Positions 33,101 to 43,000 of a stretch of DNA of 64,000 bases are shown here, one piece after another. A program made the translations under genes and the position numbers. Below the pieces are notes generated by a model. The model did not search any database and was not told where the DNA came from. It saw only the letters and a list, made by a program, of their open reading frames with translations. Numbering within the stretch: position 1 is the first letter of the stretch; every line of letters starts with the position of its first letter. This DNA is from Actinobacteria bacterium OV320 (lineage in GTDB: Bacteria; Actinomycetota; Actinomycetes; Streptomycetales; Streptomycetaceae): positions 1 through 64,000 of the forward strand of contig LJCX01000034.1 of the NCBI GenBank assembly GCA_001298545.1. The letters run 5' to 3'.

Positions 33101-34401
33101 GGCTGCCCACCAAACATGCGCTTCACGGGGACCTCCCTAAGGGCGGCAATGAGCCTGGCCTGCTCAACCTCATCAATTCCAGACGTCAGCGCCAAGCGAG
33201 CACGCTCTTTGTCTACATGAACATATGAACGCTGAGCCCTCAGTGCTGCAATGTCGGAACTGTCACCCTCCGCGCCTTCACGAGCATTGAGCATCTTGAG
33301 CGCATCCTTGGCGACGTCAGGCTGCAGCAGCTGAAGGCTGTACCTGCCAGCCATATTTCCGTCGATGACCCTCACGACGCCAGCCTTCTCCAGCATCGGA
33401 TAGTCAGTCCCGATAGATGAGACGTTGCCGGCAACACCGCGATTGATCAAAGAGCTGAGGAAGACATCGGGTGAATGAAGCTTGAATTGAGCATACGTGG
33501 CGGCATATACCATCGAACCGACAAGCTGACGGACGTGACCGGAAACATCAGCGATGCTACCGCCGAACGGATCGCGCCCGAGATGAGGCGTGAAAAGGAA
33601 CCCCCGCTCCACCGCGCCGTCAGATGTCTGCACGACCGACCGCTGCACGAGGTTCTGCGAGACAGCGAAGTCAACCCACCTGCGTTCAGTGGACGTGACA
33701 CGTTCCTCGGGCATGCCGGGGTTCTCCGCCAACTCCTCCAGCAGAGCAGTCACCTCCGACGTCCCTCTGGCATCCGCAGCGCGAAGGGCAGCCTGGGCAA
33801 TCGAGTCACCTTGAACCCAGATATTGGGGTTATACAAAACCTCTCGACCATCGGCGGCAACCACACGGCGAATGAGACCGGTATGGGTGAGGTGCCGCAA
33901 AGCGGTCTCCGAGCTCTGCTGACTACCACCAACACCATCGGCCGTCGACGCCATCTGCAATGCCTCGTCGACCAGGAGTGGTTGCAGCGCCGTCGCCCGA
34001 AGGAGCGCCAACGCGGCCCGTTCATCGGCACTGGCCATGACCGTCTCCAGAAGCACCGGAGCCGCCAACACGAGATCCCCGCGAGTGGGGATCCGCTCTG
34101 TGATCGAAACCGCAACTCCATTGTCGTCCCTCTCGACAGAGACCCACCCGAGGCCCTCCATCGTGACAAGCACAGCATCGAGCATGCGGACGCCTACACC
34201 AACATCAAAACCAATGGCCTGTACTCGGCGAATACTGCTACTGGTGCTTCCCTGAAGTCGGAAAGCCATGTCAAGGGTCCACCCAGCGAACTCAAGCTGC
34301 TCAAGGGCCGCCCGCTCCGGACTCATCTGATAAGCGGAAAGGTGCCGCGAGAGCCCCAGACACAGCTCAGCATCCGTCAAAAAAGTCAAAGCTCCACCCA
34401 C
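33097..34401 (-). CDS. Winged-helix-like partner of the PD-(D/E)XK-like protein
   Basis: A 434-residue protein from GTG 34401 (VGGALTFLTDAELCLGLSRH); TTG codons at 34389 or 34380 are possible alternatives. It is helical, with at least two winged-helix-like stretches: about 150-200 (SETALRHLTHTGLIRRVVAA then GREVLYNPNIW) and about 315-350 (LINRGVAGNVSSIGTDYPML then EKAGVVRVIDG), each ending in a beta wing. No catalytic residues are evident. It is first in a two-gene unit, overlapping its nuclease-like partner by four bases, and may recognise DNA or act as a sensor. I do not recognise the pair as a named system. Confidence 0.62.
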   Translation of the reverse strand: MGGALTFLTDAELCLGLSRHLSAYQMSPERAALEQLEFAGWTLDMAFRLQGSTSSSIRRVQAIGFDVGVGVRMLDAVLVTMEGLGWVSVERDDNGVAVSITERIPTRGDLVLAAPVLLETVMASADERAALALLRATALQPLLVDEALQMASTADGVGGSQQSSETALRHLTHTGLIRRVVAADGREVLYNPNIWVQGDSIAQAALRAADARGTSEVTALLEELAENPGMPEERVTSTERRWVDFAVSQNLVQRSVVQTSDGAVERGFLFTPHLGRDPFGGSIADVSGHVRQLVGSMVYAATYAQFKLHSPDVFLSSLINRGVAGNVSSIGTDYPMLEKAGVVRVIDGNMAGRYSLQLLQPDVAKDALKMLNAREGAEGDSSDIAALRAQRSYVHVDKERARLALTSGIDEVEQARLIAALREVPVKRMFGGQP

Positions 34402-34520
34402 CCCGACCAGAATCGGATCCCGTCCCGCTGCACACGCTCACCCAGCGTGGCATCGCGGTCAGCCTACGCTGCAACCCCTCGGCCTGCTCGTCGTTTGGCG
34501 CCCGACAGCCACAACCCAAG

Positions 34521-34542
34521 GGGATGTCTCATGAGACATCCC
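34521..34542. promoter_or_regulatory. 22-bp perfect palindrome, operator candidate
   Basis: A perfect 22-base palindrome centred on TCATGA (half-site GGGATGTCTCA), lying 120 bases upstream of the winged-helix gene in the 287-bp gap between it and the HNH gene. It contains the 14-base core TGTCTCATGAGACA. It could be a dimeric repressor operator for the two-gene unit or a mobile-element scar. Confidence 0.5.
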
Positions 34543-34688
34543 AGAGTCTGGAGAAGGACGGCTACCGAACACTGCTGGGCCGGTCGACCGGTGACCGGGT
34601 CCTGATCCGTTTCCGCCGCGGCGGGAACCTGACGGCAGCCATTCCTGAGATCGTCGCCGCAGCCCCACAGCTGACCGCCCTAGCCGTC

Positions 34689-35246
34689 TCAGTCCGCTGG
34701 CGACAGGCCCCTCTGCTTCATCCTGCGGGCGAGTTCCTCGTCCACGCTCGGATATCCCCGCTCCTCCGAGATCCGCTGTTCGGCCTGCCTCCGTGCCCTC
34801 GCCACGCCGTACGACGCGGAGGGGTAGCCGTACAGCCGATACCGGTCCTTGAACCACTCCCGGCGTTTCGGATCGGCGATTTCTGCGGCCACCGTGTCCA
34901 GGTCGTCGAGCAGACCCAAGACCTCTTCGTGGACCGACAGGTACATCTCTCGGAGGCTCATGATGCCGTCGCCGCGCCCACTCCGTCCTTGGGGGGTCCC
35001 ATTGCCGGCCCAGCGGACCGTCTGATCCATCCCGATGAACCAGACCGGAGGAGTCTTGTCCGTCTTTCTCCGGTTGCAGTCGTGGCAGACCGGCACGAGG
35101 TTTGTCAGCTCGTCCGCTCCTCCGTCGGCGAACGGGATCACATGGTCCATAGTCTGTGAGCGGTCGCCGCAGTACATGCACTCGCCCTTGTTGGCCGTGA
35201 GCACTGCAAGCCATTCCCAGATCATGAACCGCCGACGACGCCTCAT
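34689..35246 (-). CDS. HNH endonuclease
   Basis: A 185-residue protein from ATG 35246 (MRRRRRFMIWEWLAVLTANK). Residues 20-64 are a classic HNH module: CMYC (23-26), QTMDHVIPFADGG (Asp34-His35), NLVPVCHDCNRRK (Asn49, Cys54, Cys57), with two zinc-binding CxxC pairs. HNH genes near phage head and terminase genes often take part in DNA packaging, but free-standing or homing roles are also possible. Its ATG overlaps the stop of the upstream lipoprotein as ATGA. It lies between the minor head gene and island B. Confidence 0.85.
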   Translation of the reverse strand: MRRRRRFMIWEWLAVLTANKGECMYCGDRSQTMDHVIPFADGGADELTNLVPVCHDCNRRKTDKTPPVWFIGMDQTVRWAGNGTPQGRSGRGDGIMSLREMYLSVHEEVLGLLDDLDTVAAEIADPKRREWFKDRYRLYGYPSASYGVARARRQAEQRISEERGYPSVDEELARRMKQRGLSPAD

Positions 35247-35608
35247 CCTGACGTCGTGGGGACCGCCACGTCCACGTCCGTGCATCCGGCGACCCAGGAG
35301 GCCACGAGGTCCCGGCCGTACTTCTCGTCGAGGTCCTGCCGCTCCCACTCGGCATGGCACTCCGCCTCACCCGGTACCGCTTCCATCGGGGACGTGCCAC
35401 CACGAGCGAGCGCCATATCCCTCAGCAACTCACCTGCTGAAGTACCGGCGTTGCGGACATCAATCCACTCGTCGACCCGCTGTTGCGCCTCGGCCTTGAT
35501 GCGGTCGCTGCGCTCCTGCGCCGACTCCTCCGAGCCACAGCCCGCCACTCCCCCAACCAGAGCCGCAACCAGCATGACACCTGCAGCCCATCTCCCCCGT
35601 CTCCCCAT
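35243..35608 (-). CDS. Small lipoprotein
   Basis: A 121-residue protein from ATG 35608 (MGRRGRWAAGVMLVAALVGG). A basic N-terminus and hydrophobic core lead to the lipobox VAGC, so it should be lipid-anchored after signal peptidase II cleavage. The mature part is acidic and helical (ESAQERSDRIKAEAQQRVDE) with two further cysteines (AECHAEWER and VAGCTDV) that could form a disulfide. Surface lipoproteins in prophages can block superinfection, but no family was recognised. It is translationally coupled to the HNH gene. Confidence 0.75.
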   Translation of the reverse strand: MGRRGRWAAGVMLVAALVGGVAGCGSEESAQERSDRIKAEAQQRVDEWIDVRNAGTSAGELLRDMALARGGTSPMEAVPGEAECHAEWERQDLDEKYGRDLVASWVAGCTDVDVAVPTTSG

Positions 35609-36024
35609 GATCGCGGACAGTACAAGGGCGCCCTCGCTATCCACAAGGCGCCATCTGGGCACAGGAAACAGGGAGTTGGGAGCGTCGAGGAAGTTCCGTG
35701 TATATCGTCGCGACTACGTGTTGACCAGCCTCCCAGTGGCCCCACGTCGCACCTAGCGACGGCGGCCATAGGGAGGCTGGATGGCACGGCACCGGAAGAG
35801 TCGCGCGAGGTCGCAATCTCGACCGAAGCACAAACACCGCGTGAACTCTGCGGCGCAGAAGAGTGGGTGGCCCGACCAGGTGACGGTCGGGGCCATCCTG
35901 GTCCACCTGGGAACGGTGGTCGTAGACCACAGCTCGTCCCGGCGCTCAGCGCGACGGCCCTCAGCTCATCGACGGACTTCGCCAGGCCCGTGGTGCTCTG
36001 CCGGCCGGACAGCCTTCCGGCACG
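35609..36024. other. Intergenic region, 416 bp, no firm gene
   Basis: A minus-strand frame of 46 residues (MAPTVTWSGHPLFCAAEFTR) with several cysteines can be read near 35760-35905, but it has no clear ribosome site or family and is not called. Nothing else is supported. Confidence 0.4.
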
Positions 36025-36840
36025 TCAGACCGACGTCAAATCTGGCCGTGGGCCGAACCCCCGCCGACAGCGTGGATGGGAGATCGGCCACTCCGCAGCG
36101 TCCTCGATAGTCCGCACTGTGCGGTTGGCCTTGTCGGTGTCCTGATGGGTGGTCCAGCCGCAGTCGAGGCCATCCAAGACTTCGACCATGGTGACGCCCG
36201 CCTGGCGGGTCCGGTTGAGGGTGCCGACGTTGTAAGCGACGGCCGACTTGGCGAGGGTGGCGGCCTCGGCCCAGGCGCGGACTGGGACGCGAGCGCCGTT
36301 GCGGTAGACGACACGGGTCAGGTTGTGCTCGGCGGCGAGTCTGACCGCCAGATTCTTCGCAGCCTGCTTCGCCGTCATGTTGCCCGCTGCGAGCAGCGGG
36401 ACCTCTCGGCGGGCAGCCTCCCGCGCCGCCCGATAGAACTGGTTCGCCATTCGCTCGGCTTCCTGGGAGCGGCGCAGGAAGTCGGCGTAGGAGTCAGCCA
36501 CGAGCGACTGTAGGGCGTCGCGATGGAAAGTGGTCCAGGTGAAGGTCACGTCGAGGGCCTCAGCGGCGGCTTGAGCGCCGGCGGCGTACAGGTGGGGTAG
36601 CTGCCGTTGGACGAACTGCCGGGCCTCTTGGTCGACGCGCTGGCTGAATGCGTCAATCGCCTGCTTGAACTCCTCCAGTGTCGCGACGGTGTGCAGCGTC
36701 CTTGGGTTGTCGGCGAACTGGGTGAAGACAGCGCGCTGTTTGGCGGCAAGCCGCTGCCAGGCGTCCTCGAGCACCGCTGCGACGCGGCGCGCGATCTCGT
36801 CGGGGTCTCCGGGCACCAGCGGTGGCCACTCGTACGCCAT
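36025..36840 (-). CDS. Phage minor head protein (MuF-like)
   Basis: A 271-residue protein (MAYEWPPLVPGDPDEIARRV). The N-terminal two thirds are helical. The C-terminal part carries the signature of actinophage MuF-like minor head proteins: RARVPVRAW-type strand (NGARVPVRAWAEAATLAKSA), then DGLDCGWTTHQDTDKANRTV and AAEWPISHPRCRRGFGPRPD. The Cys/His-rich block (DCGWTTH, HPRCRRGFGP) resembles a metal-bound beta core. MuF proteins join the portal side of the procapsid and can travel with DNA. It is adjacent to small head genes and the capsid gene. A broken second copy lies at 28241-28545. Confidence 0.85.
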   Translation of the reverse strand: MAYEWPPLVPGDPDEIARRVAAVLEDAWQRLAAKQRAVFTQFADNPRTLHTVATLEEFKQAIDAFSQRVDQEARQFVQRQLPHLYAAGAQAAAEALDVTFTWTTFHRDALQSLVADSYADFLRRSQEAERMANQFYRAAREAARREVPLLAAGNMTAKQAAKNLAVRLAAEHNLTRVVYRNGARVPVRAWAEAATLAKSAVAYNVGTLNRTRQAGVTMVEVLDGLDCGWTTHQDTDKANRTVRTIEDAAEWPISHPRCRRGFGPRPDLTSV

Positions 36841-36845
36841 CCGGG

Positions 36846-37172
36846 CTACCGGCCCCGGCGAGCACGCAGGAGCGGCGCGGTCACAAGGTTGGTGCTCTTC
36901 TCGCCATCGGCCAGTTCGTCCGGCGCGACCAGATCCACGAGCGCCGTGATTTGGCGTTCGATTCCTGCGAGATTGTTGCTCTGGTCGATGGTGACCACGC
37001 CGTCCACGGTCATGCGGAGCGGGTCGGCGAGGAGCTTCGCGCGCCGCTCGGCCAAGACCTCGTTAGCGACAGCGCGAGCGGAGGTCAGCCGCGCGTAGCG
37101 TGCGTCGAGGTCGGAGGTGTCAGTGGTGGGGCCGAGCTGAGCCAGCAGCCAGGCGCGTACAGCGACGTCCAC
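36846..37172 (-). CDS. Small phage head protein, family unknown
   Basis: A 108-residue protein from GTG 37172, with AGGAG six bases upstream. It is helical and basic-acidic (SDLDARYARLTSARAVANEV, LAERRAKLLADPLRMTVDG), ending ALVDLVAPDELADGEKSTNL. Small helical proteins between capsid and MuF-like genes often are head-completion or adaptor proteins. It lies five bases upstream of the minor head gene and belongs to the same transcript. No motif supports a sharper call. Confidence 0.65.
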   Translation of the reverse strand: MDVAVRAWLLAQLGPTTDTSDLDARYARLTSARAVANEVLAERRAKLLADPLRMTVDGVVTIDQSNNLAGIERQITALVDLVAPDELADGEKSTNLVTAPLLRARRGR

Positions 37173-37245
37173 GAGTTGCTCCTGTCGTACGGCGTGAGGC
37201 TCGGCGCCGTGGCGGTGCCGAGCCTCACTGGTGATGTGCCGCTAC

Positions 37246-37578
<333 letters not shown>

Positions 37579-37590
37579 GGCCAGCCCCCT

Positions 37591-38634
37591 TTAGAAGACC
37601 GTCGCGGCGATGTGGATGTCCGGCACGTACAGCACGGGCATCGCAGCAGCGGCGGAGATCGTGGATAGTTGGACTGGGGTGCGCGTCTGCACGTGGGTGG
37701 TGATCACGATGCCGGGGGCCTCCTCAGCAGTGATGACTCCCTTGCCGCGCAGCTCGATCGCCTCGGCGGTCAGACCGTACTGGGTCTCGCCCCACTGTTC
37801 GCGGCGGGGCGGGATCATCGCCCACAGCGACTCCGGGGTCGTGCGCACCAGGTTGTCGCTGCTGTCGTACACCTGCACGTCGTAGGCGGTGACCGGCGGC
37901 AGGTTGTACTTGGCACGGACCCGGTTGACCTCCTCTGGAGCGAGCATCCCGGTCGGGATCTGGTCCGTTGACGGCGAGTTGTGGAACGCGGCCCGGTACT
38001 CCGCCGTGGACCCGAGCAGCGACAGCGCCTTCTCCGAGCTGATCACCCGCTCCGGACGCGGGGCGCCGATGCTCTTCAGGTACTGGATCCACGCCAGCTC
38101 GTCCGCGAGCGGGGTGGCAGCATCCGCTTGGGACCACGGCACCGCCACCGTCGGCCGGTTGGCAGCCGGCACCCGCCAGTCCACGTCCAGGGCCACACCG
38201 GGCAGCGACACCATGCCGGTGGACAGCATCTGGCCGGCGGCGATCTCCATGGCCGCCTTCGTGGCCTCCACATGCTGTTCGAGGTCGTCATACAGCAGGT
38301 CGAGGAACTCGCTGGTGTCCTGGCCTCGGTCGACGGCGGACAGGATGATCTGGAGCTCGGAGAACGGCAGCTCCTGGCCGACCCAGGGCAGCATGCCCTC
38401 GTTGATGACCTGTTCGGCCCGCCGCTTGGCGAGCGCAGGTGCGGCTTCCCACGCGCGGAACTTCGCCGCGTTGACGCGCCGCTTGCTGCTTTTCGTACGG
38501 AACTTGACGTTGTCGATGTTCCGTTCGGCGAACACCTCGCGTGTGAGGAGGTAGTCCTCCGGTGTGGTGATCGCTCGGATGAACGCCTGGATGTCTTCGG
38601 GGACGATCGCCTCGAGAAGCTTCTCAAGTGCCAT
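37591..38634 (-). CDS. Major capsid protein (GpE-type, HK97 fold)
   Basis: A 347-residue protein from ATG 38634 (MALEKLLEAIVPEDIQAFIR). The length and features fit the major capsid protein E family: an N-terminal helix, VFAERNIDNVKFRTKSSKRR, VDWRVPAANRPTVAVPWSQA, a central YLKSIGAPRPERVISSEKAL and a C-terminal YGLTAEAIELRGKGVITAEE with GIVITTHVQTRTPVQLSTIS. It forms the icosahedral shell. It lies 13 bases after the decoration gene, in the order expected for a siphovirus head module. Confidence 0.85.
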   Translation of the reverse strand: MALEKLLEAIVPEDIQAFIRAITTPEDYLLTREVFAERNIDNVKFRTKSSKRRVNAAKFRAWEAAPALAKRRAEQVINEGMLPWVGQELPFSELQIILSAVDRGQDTSEFLDLLYDDLEQHVEATKAAMEIAAGQMLSTGMVSLPGVALDVDWRVPAANRPTVAVPWSQADAATPLADELAWIQYLKSIGAPRPERVISSEKALSLLGSTAEYRAAFHNSPSTDQIPTGMLAPEEVNRVRAKYNLPPVTAYDVQVYDSSDNLVRTTPESLWAMIPPRREQWGETQYGLTAEAIELRGKGVITAEEAPGIVITTHVQTRTPVQLSTISAAAAMPVLYVPDIHIAATVF

Positions 38635-38647
38635 GGGGGCTGCCTCC

Positions 38648-39061
38648 TTACCGGTAGTGGATGAACGCGGTCGTGTTCGCGGCGGTCGGGGGCGCGAAGG
38701 CGACGGGCAGCTTCGCCGCGTACACCTCGCCGCGCCACAGCAGTGCGCCCGCCGTCTTCGCAGAGCCGGGGGTGAATGCGGTCTCGGCAACGAGGAATCC
38801 GGCGAGGATCTGGGTGCCGTCGCTGGCCGCAGAGTTGTACGGGGCATACAGACCAGATGCGGCGACCTTGCCCAGCGGCATGCCGGACTTGATGATGTTG
38901 CGCGGCTGGCTGAGCGTGCCCGCCGTGTAATGGGTGCCTGACGTCAGTTTGCTGGTGTCGACGGTGATCGTCTGGGCTTCGTGGACACCGTCCAGCGAAG
39001 CCAGCCAAGTCCGGTCGTCGGTGACCGTCGTGGCAGTGGTGAGGACCTGGTAGTCGCTCAC
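38648..39061 (-). CDS. Head decoration protein (lambda gpD-like)
   Basis: A 137-residue protein from GTG 39061 (VSDYQVLTTATTVTDDRTWL) with GGGAGA upstream; the longer frame lacks this site. The C-terminal part reads GTLSQPRNIIKSGMPLGKVA, ASGLYAPYNSAASDGTQILA, GFLVAETAFTPGSAKTAG, which is the gpD pattern 'SGMPLG.....GLYAPY...ASDGT...AGFL' of capsid decoration proteins. It binds the capsid lattice at threefold axes after expansion and stabilises it. Confidence 0.85.
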   Translation of the reverse strand: MSDYQVLTTATTVTDDRTWLASLDGVHEAQTITVDTSKLTSGTHYTAGTLSQPRNIIKSGMPLGKVAASGLYAPYNSAASDGTQILAGFLVAETAFTPGSAKTAGALLWRGEVYAAKLPVAFAPPTAANTTAFIHYR

Positions 39062-39252
39062 GATGTCTCCCTCGTGGATGCGGATCGGATTCCTCCCGCA
39101 CCCGGCTTGAGCGGCTGGGGCGGTGTCCACGAAACGACGACGGTCGAGCCGCGCCAGGGCGTGGTCCCTGATCAAGCCCGACCGACTGTTACCGGAAGGG
39201 CGTCCACGGTTTTGAGGGGGCGTGGTCCCAGAGCCATGTCTCGTTGACCTGG

Positions 39253-39939
39253 TCAGTCGCTGATGAGCCCTCGTCGCCGGGCCATTTCGAGACCCGCCGC
39301 TCCGCGCCTGGGCAGAACGCCTCCGCGCTTCGGCGGGCCGCCGGCAGGAGATCCGCCCGGAGCGGCGGGCACGGTCTCCCGGGCCAGGCCGAACAACTCG
39401 GGGCGCCGCTCCTTCAGTTGCTCAGCAGCAGCGACGACAGCCGCCTCGTCGGCGTCGGGCTGATCGGCTAGGGCACGGTCGATGAGGAGTACCGCATCGC
39501 TGAGGTCGCCGCCTGCCGAGCCAAGTCCCGCGAGGGCGGCGCGTCGGACGGCGGCGCGCTCCCTGGCTGCGGCCTGTGCCTCGCGCGCCTCGGCCGCCTT
39601 CAGCTTCTCCTCGGCGGCCTGCTCCCTGCGTTCGATCTCCGTCAGCGCGGCCTGCTCGGCGTCACGCTTGGTGGTGATGAACTCGCTCAGCGCCTCGGAG
39701 TTGTCGAAGCCGAGATCACCGAGCAGCTTCTTCACGGCGGCACGACCGCCTTGCGTCTTCTCTCGGGCCAGCAGCCGCGACAGGTCCTCCTGCGTGACCG
39801 AACCGCTGGCCGTGCCGCCGTCGTCTGCCGGCTTGTTGGAGTCGTCCTCGGGAGACGCGCCGAGGATCGGGTAGATCGGCCGCCCGTCACGGCGGTACCC
39901 GACCGGTTCGAGAGGGTTGGGGAGTGAGGGGCGCGTCAT
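39253..39939 (-). CDS. Phage scaffold protein
   Basis: A 228-residue protein from ATG 39939 (MTRPSLPNPLEPVGYRRDGR). After a short GRPIYPILGASPEDDSN segment it is a long charged helix and coiled coil (FITTKRDAEQAALTEIERRE, QAAEEKLKAAEAREAQAAAR), then a Pro/Gly-rich tail with a basic end (RAAVRRAALAGLGSAG, GGSPAGGPPKRGG). This composition and its position just before decoration and capsid genes identify a scaffold that guides procapsid assembly and then leaves. It is the first structural gene left of island C. Confidence 0.82.
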   Translation of the reverse strand: MTRPSLPNPLEPVGYRRDGRPIYPILGASPEDDSNKPADDGGTASGSVTQEDLSRLLAREKTQGGRAAVKKLLGDLGFDNSEALSEFITTKRDAEQAALTEIERREQAAEEKLKAAEAREAQAAARERAAVRRAALAGLGSAGGDLSDAVLLIDRALADQPDADEAAVVAAAEQLKERRPELFGLARETVPAAPGGSPAGGPPKRGGVLPRRGAAGLEMARRRGLISD

Positions 39940-40077
39940 GCGTGAACCATCCACAGGTCTCCAGCGCCCCCGCGCCGAAGATCAGTGTAGCCATGCTCTC
40001 GTAGCGACCAACGTCCGCTCCCCCGACCGCACGCCAGAGCCATCAAGGTAGGCGAGATCGGGTGAGCCGGATGACCT

Positions 40078-43000
40078 CTAAGAATCTTCCTGCTGATCGA
40101 CCGCTGCTTCGTAGAAGGCATCCGCGAGGGCGACGATGATCGAGTTGATAGCTGGCCCGTCGGTGAAGAAGTAGTCAGCCATCGTGTTGTGGGCGTCCTG
40201 GTTGTCTGCGACGGCCTCCGTAACGGCTGCTTGGAAGTCTTGCGACTCCACGAACTGCTTCCTGGAGTTCACCTTGGCCTGCTTGATCAGGTTCGGGTCG
40301 GCGAGCAACCGCTGGACGAGTCCCTGCACGAACTCCCGGACCTGCGACTCGGCGAACGATTCGGCGCCGAAAAGGTCGTTCATCTTGTCTATGACGGCCT
40401 GGAGCGCGACGTACTTCGGATCCTTCTTCACTCCCGTGCCAGCTGCGCTAATGCCCTTCAGTTGCCCGTCACCCACGAGTGAGATGTCGACCGGGATTGC
40501 CTTGTTGTGCTTGACCCCGACCAGCACCACGTCTGAGAGGTCCACGTTGGCCGCCCAAGCGGACTCGGCGATGACCTTCTCCAGCAGGCGCAGGAAGATC
40601 GAGAGCATCTCCATGTAAGGGTCGCCGTAGTCCACGATCTGGGACATAAAGTCATAGAGACGTACGTAGGTGGAGACATCCTTGCGGAATAGGTCGAGCG
40701 CGTTGAGAGCGACCTTGTCCTCTTCCTCGATCGCCCGCGCGTAGCGGCGCCGGAAGTCGTGCTGTGCCGGGCTTATCGCCGCCGAGAGTGCGTTGTTGCC
40801 CTTCCGGGTCACCCACAGCTCGGCGACCTTGCGAACGTCGTCCTCGGTGTAGATTCCGGCGTGGGCAAGCTTGTTAGCCAGGTGGACGACGACGTACGGA
40901 TCGGTCTCGGTTTCCAGGGTCGCGTTCTTGAAGTACGGCTCGAAGGCTGCCTTGATGTCCTCGGGCTTGTTGGCGAAGTCGATGACGAACGTCTTGCGTT
41001 TCTGCTCCCCACCAGCGGTGCGATGGGTGCGGTTGAGCCGCGAGAGCGTCTGCACCGCGGTGACCCCTGACAGCTTCTTGTCTATGTACATCGCCGAGAG
41101 TAAGGGCTGGTCGAAGCCGGTCTGGAACTTGTTGGCGACCAGCATGATCTTGTACGTCTCGCCCTTGAATGCGGCTGCCAGATCAGCCCCGGCGCCGGGG
41201 TTCATGTTGGCCTCGGTGAACTCGTCATCCTCCGACGGCTGCGGGCCCCAGTCGCTGTGCCAGGTCTCGTCCTCGGCCATCGTCACCCCGGCAGAGAAGG
41301 CGACCAGGGTGCGGTAGTTGTACGAGGAGTCCTCGGTGCGGCGCCTGGCGATGTAGGCGTCGATGGCCACCTTGTACTTCACCGCGGACTTACGCGAGTC
41401 GGTCACCACCATCGCCTTCGCCTTGCCTTCAAGGAGGTAGGCGACGTTGGCGTGGAAGTGCTCGACGATGATCTGCACCTTCTGGCTGATATTCGTCGGG
41501 TGGAGCTGCACCCACCGCATCAGACCCTTGCGGGCGGCGGCCTCCTCAACCTCTCCACCGTCACCGCTCTCGGCCCTGCCGGCGATCTTCAACGCGGTGT
41601 CGTAGGACTGATAGCCCTTGAGCACGTCGAGGATGTAGCCCTCCTCGATGGCCTGCTTCATCGAGTACAGGTGAAACTCGCGCGGCTTCCCATCGGCATC
41701 CTTGCGGCCGAACAGTTCGAGGGTCTTGTTCTTCGGCGTCGCGGTGAAGGCGAAGTAGGAGATGTTCTCCGACTCGGCCCGCTCGGTCATCTCCGAGGCC
41801 AGCACCGACTCCACATCGAGCTCGCCGCCCTCCTCGATCTCCTTGACCTCCTCCGCCGTCAGCACCTGCTTCAGCTTCGAGGAGATCTGACCCGACTGGG
41901 AGGAGTGCGCCTCATCGGCGATGACGGCGAACCGCTTGCCTTTCAGGCCGGCGTCGGTCCGGATCTCGTCCAGCGCATGCGGGAAGGTCTGCACCGTCAC
42001 CGCGATGATGAGCTCACCGTTCTTCAATGCCTGTGCCAGCAGACCCGACTTCGACTTCGCGCCGGCCTTGCGGACGTCCTCGGGGCTGATAGTTGCGACG
42101 ATCTTGCCTGTGCCGTCGATCTGCCGGATCGCATCCTGCAGCTGGGAGTCGAGCACGGTGCGGTCCACGACCACGATGACCGAGTCGAAGACCTTCCGAT
42201 CATCGACATGCAGCCGCGCCAGCCTGTGGGCCGTCCAGGCGATGGTGTTCGTCTTCCCCGACCCGGCCGAGTGCTCAATCAGGTACCGCTGCCCAACACC
42301 CTCCTCCTTCACCGCCTCAACGATGCTCGTGACTGCCTCCCACTGGTGGAACCGTGGGAAAAGCATGCTCGTACGCCTAACCGACGTGCCGTTGGTGACG
42401 TCCCACTCTTCCTTGGTCTGCACGATCATCAGCCGACCGATGACGTTCAGCCAGGCGTGCTTCTCCCAGACGCGTTCCCACAGGTACGCCGTCGACGACC
42501 GTCCGTCCGCACCGGGCGGGTTACCGGCACCGCTATCGAAGCCCATGTTGAACGGTAGGAAGTGGGTCTTCTCCCCCTCCAGCCTCGTGGTCATCGCCGC
42601 GAGGTCGTTCGAGACCGCGAAGTGGACCAGAGCGCGGTGTCCGAAGGACAGCAGGGGCTCGGGCCGCCCCTTAGTCAGTGGGTTGCGGTCCTGCTTGTAC
42701 TGGTTGATTGCCTCATCCAGCGACTGGGTGAAGTCGGTCTTCAGCTCCACCGTGGCCACCGGAAGACCGTTGACGAAGAACACCAGATCGAGGATGCGCT
42801 GGTCAGCGGTCGAGAAGTGCACCTGCCGCGCCACCCGCACCCGCATCGCCTCGTAGTGCGCCGTGGTGGTCGCGTTGAGCAAGGTCTCTGGGCGGAACTG
42901 CGCCATCTTCAACCGGCCGCCACCGATGTACTGCACCCCATTCCGCAGGATGTTCAGTGTCCCACCGCCATGTTCCAGCGGCCGGTCGAGCGCCGCGGTC

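Noticed and set aside
35760..35905. 46-residue Cys-containing minus-strand frame
   Set aside because: No ribosome site or homologue recognised; left uncalled.
41257..42558. A 433-residue plus-strand frame over hsdR
   Set aside because: Antisense shadow of the R subunit motor domain.
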